Shown: positions 32,130 to 32,259 of the stretch, one piece after another | Layout of the letters: the number at the start of each line of letters is the position of its first letter | How positions within the stretch are numbered: position 1 is the stretch's first letter | Source of the DNA: Herbaspirillum sp. YR522 | Lineage (GTDB): Bacteria > Pseudomonadota > Gammaproteobacteria > Burkholderiales > Burkholderiaceae_D | DNA length: 32,259 nucleotides | Assembly: GCF_000282575.1 (NCBI RefSeq) | Contig: NZ_AKJA01000049.1 | Coordinates: 1-32,259 of the forward strand | Direction: 5' to 3' | The notes under the pieces: model-generated | The model's input: only the letters and a program-made list of their open reading frames with translations | The model's database searches: none | Told to the model about the DNA's origin: nothing | Position numbers and translations under genes: made by a program

Positions 32130-32259
32130 ATGCAATCGAAACAGCAGCAACGGCAAGTATCACCCGTCATCCGTCCCACCGCCATCCATCGTCGCGCGGC
32201 CCGCAAGGCCCTGGTCGCGTTAGGCACATCGTTGTGTCTTGCCAGTGGCGGTGCCTGGG
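32130..32259 (+). CDS. Start of an exported protein (partial, runs off the window)
   Basis: An ATG at 32130 behind AGGAGTCATC opens a frame to the window edge (43 codons visible). The N-terminus is Gln- and Arg-rich (MQSKQQQRQVSPVIRP), then RRAARK and a hydrophobic core (ALVALGTSLCLASGGAW), a long Sec-type signal peptide. Its position right after a type I exporter operon suggests a cell-surface or periplasmic partner, but a Sec signal argues against its being the type I substrate, which would carry a C-terminal signal. The identity cannot be determined. Confidence 0.6.
   Translation, partial: MQSKQQQRQVSPVIRPTAIHRRAARKALVALGTSLCLASGGAW

Noticed and set aside
1..32259. Mobile element, CRISPR array, tRNA or phage genes
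   Set aside because: No transposase or integrase, no regularly spaced repeat array, no cloverleaf-like sequence and no phage gene was recognised on either strand.

Overview
The window comes from a high-GC betaproteobacterium of the order Burkholderiales, most likely the family Oxalobacteraceae (Massilia, Janthinobacterium, Duganella or Herbaspirillum relatives). Three things point there: PhaR next to RimO, a DUF2863-type protein, and an FlhDC-controlled motility cluster together with an mdh/acnA // gntR-sdhCDAB-sdhE-gltA block. Assignment below family is not possible by eye. No tRNA, rRNA, CRISPR array, transposase, integrase or phage gene was seen; this is chromosomal core sequence with an accessory-looking secretion locus at the right end.

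Layout. (1) 1-4002: phaR (polyhydroxyalkanoate regulator) behind a promoter flanked by two TTGC-N3-GCAA elements; rimO coupled to a small exported protein; a cystathionine beta-lyase-like PLP enzyme. (2) 4003-12549: motility and chemotaxis. A 580-bp AT-rich control region with several dyads precedes flhD and flhC. Next come an unusual membrane-anchored methyltransferase, a sigma-28-like promoter, motA, motB, a CheZ-like protein, cheY, cheA (with a three-copy 18-residue repeat) and cheW, closed by a strong terminator. Receptors and the adaptation enzymes CheR, CheB and CheD are absent from the window. (3) 12621-13865 (-): a DUF2863-type protein of unknown function. (4) 14014-26067: TCA-cycle block. 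Leftward run mdh, a CitE-like lyase, a small exported Lys/Ala-rich protein and acnA; rightward run a GntR/UTRA regulator, sdhC, sdhD, sdhA, sdhB, sdhE and gltA. A perfect 20-bp palindrome lies just in front of the regulator in the divergent region. (5) 26118-32259: a long non-coding stretch, then a complete type I secretion system (ABC exporter, membrane-fusion protein, TolC-like outer-membrane protein) in a tightly packed operon, followed by the start of a signal-peptide-bearing protein that runs off the window.

How the parts work together: FlhDC is the master activator of flagellar genes; MotAB forms the stator; CheA, CheW, CheY and the CheZ-like protein form the phosphorelay that controls motor switching. 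The TCA block encodes four core cycle activities (citrate synthase, aconitase, succinate dehydrogenase, malate dehydrogenase) plus the SdhA flavinylation factor, probably under the local GntR regulator. The type I system would move a C-terminally signalled protein across both membranes; its substrate is not identifiable here.

The least explained items are the membrane methyltransferase between flhC and motA, the CheA linker repeat, the operator-like dyads before phaR, flhD, motA and gntR, and the unidentified genes after the type I secretion operon. No clearly new defence or mobile system was found.
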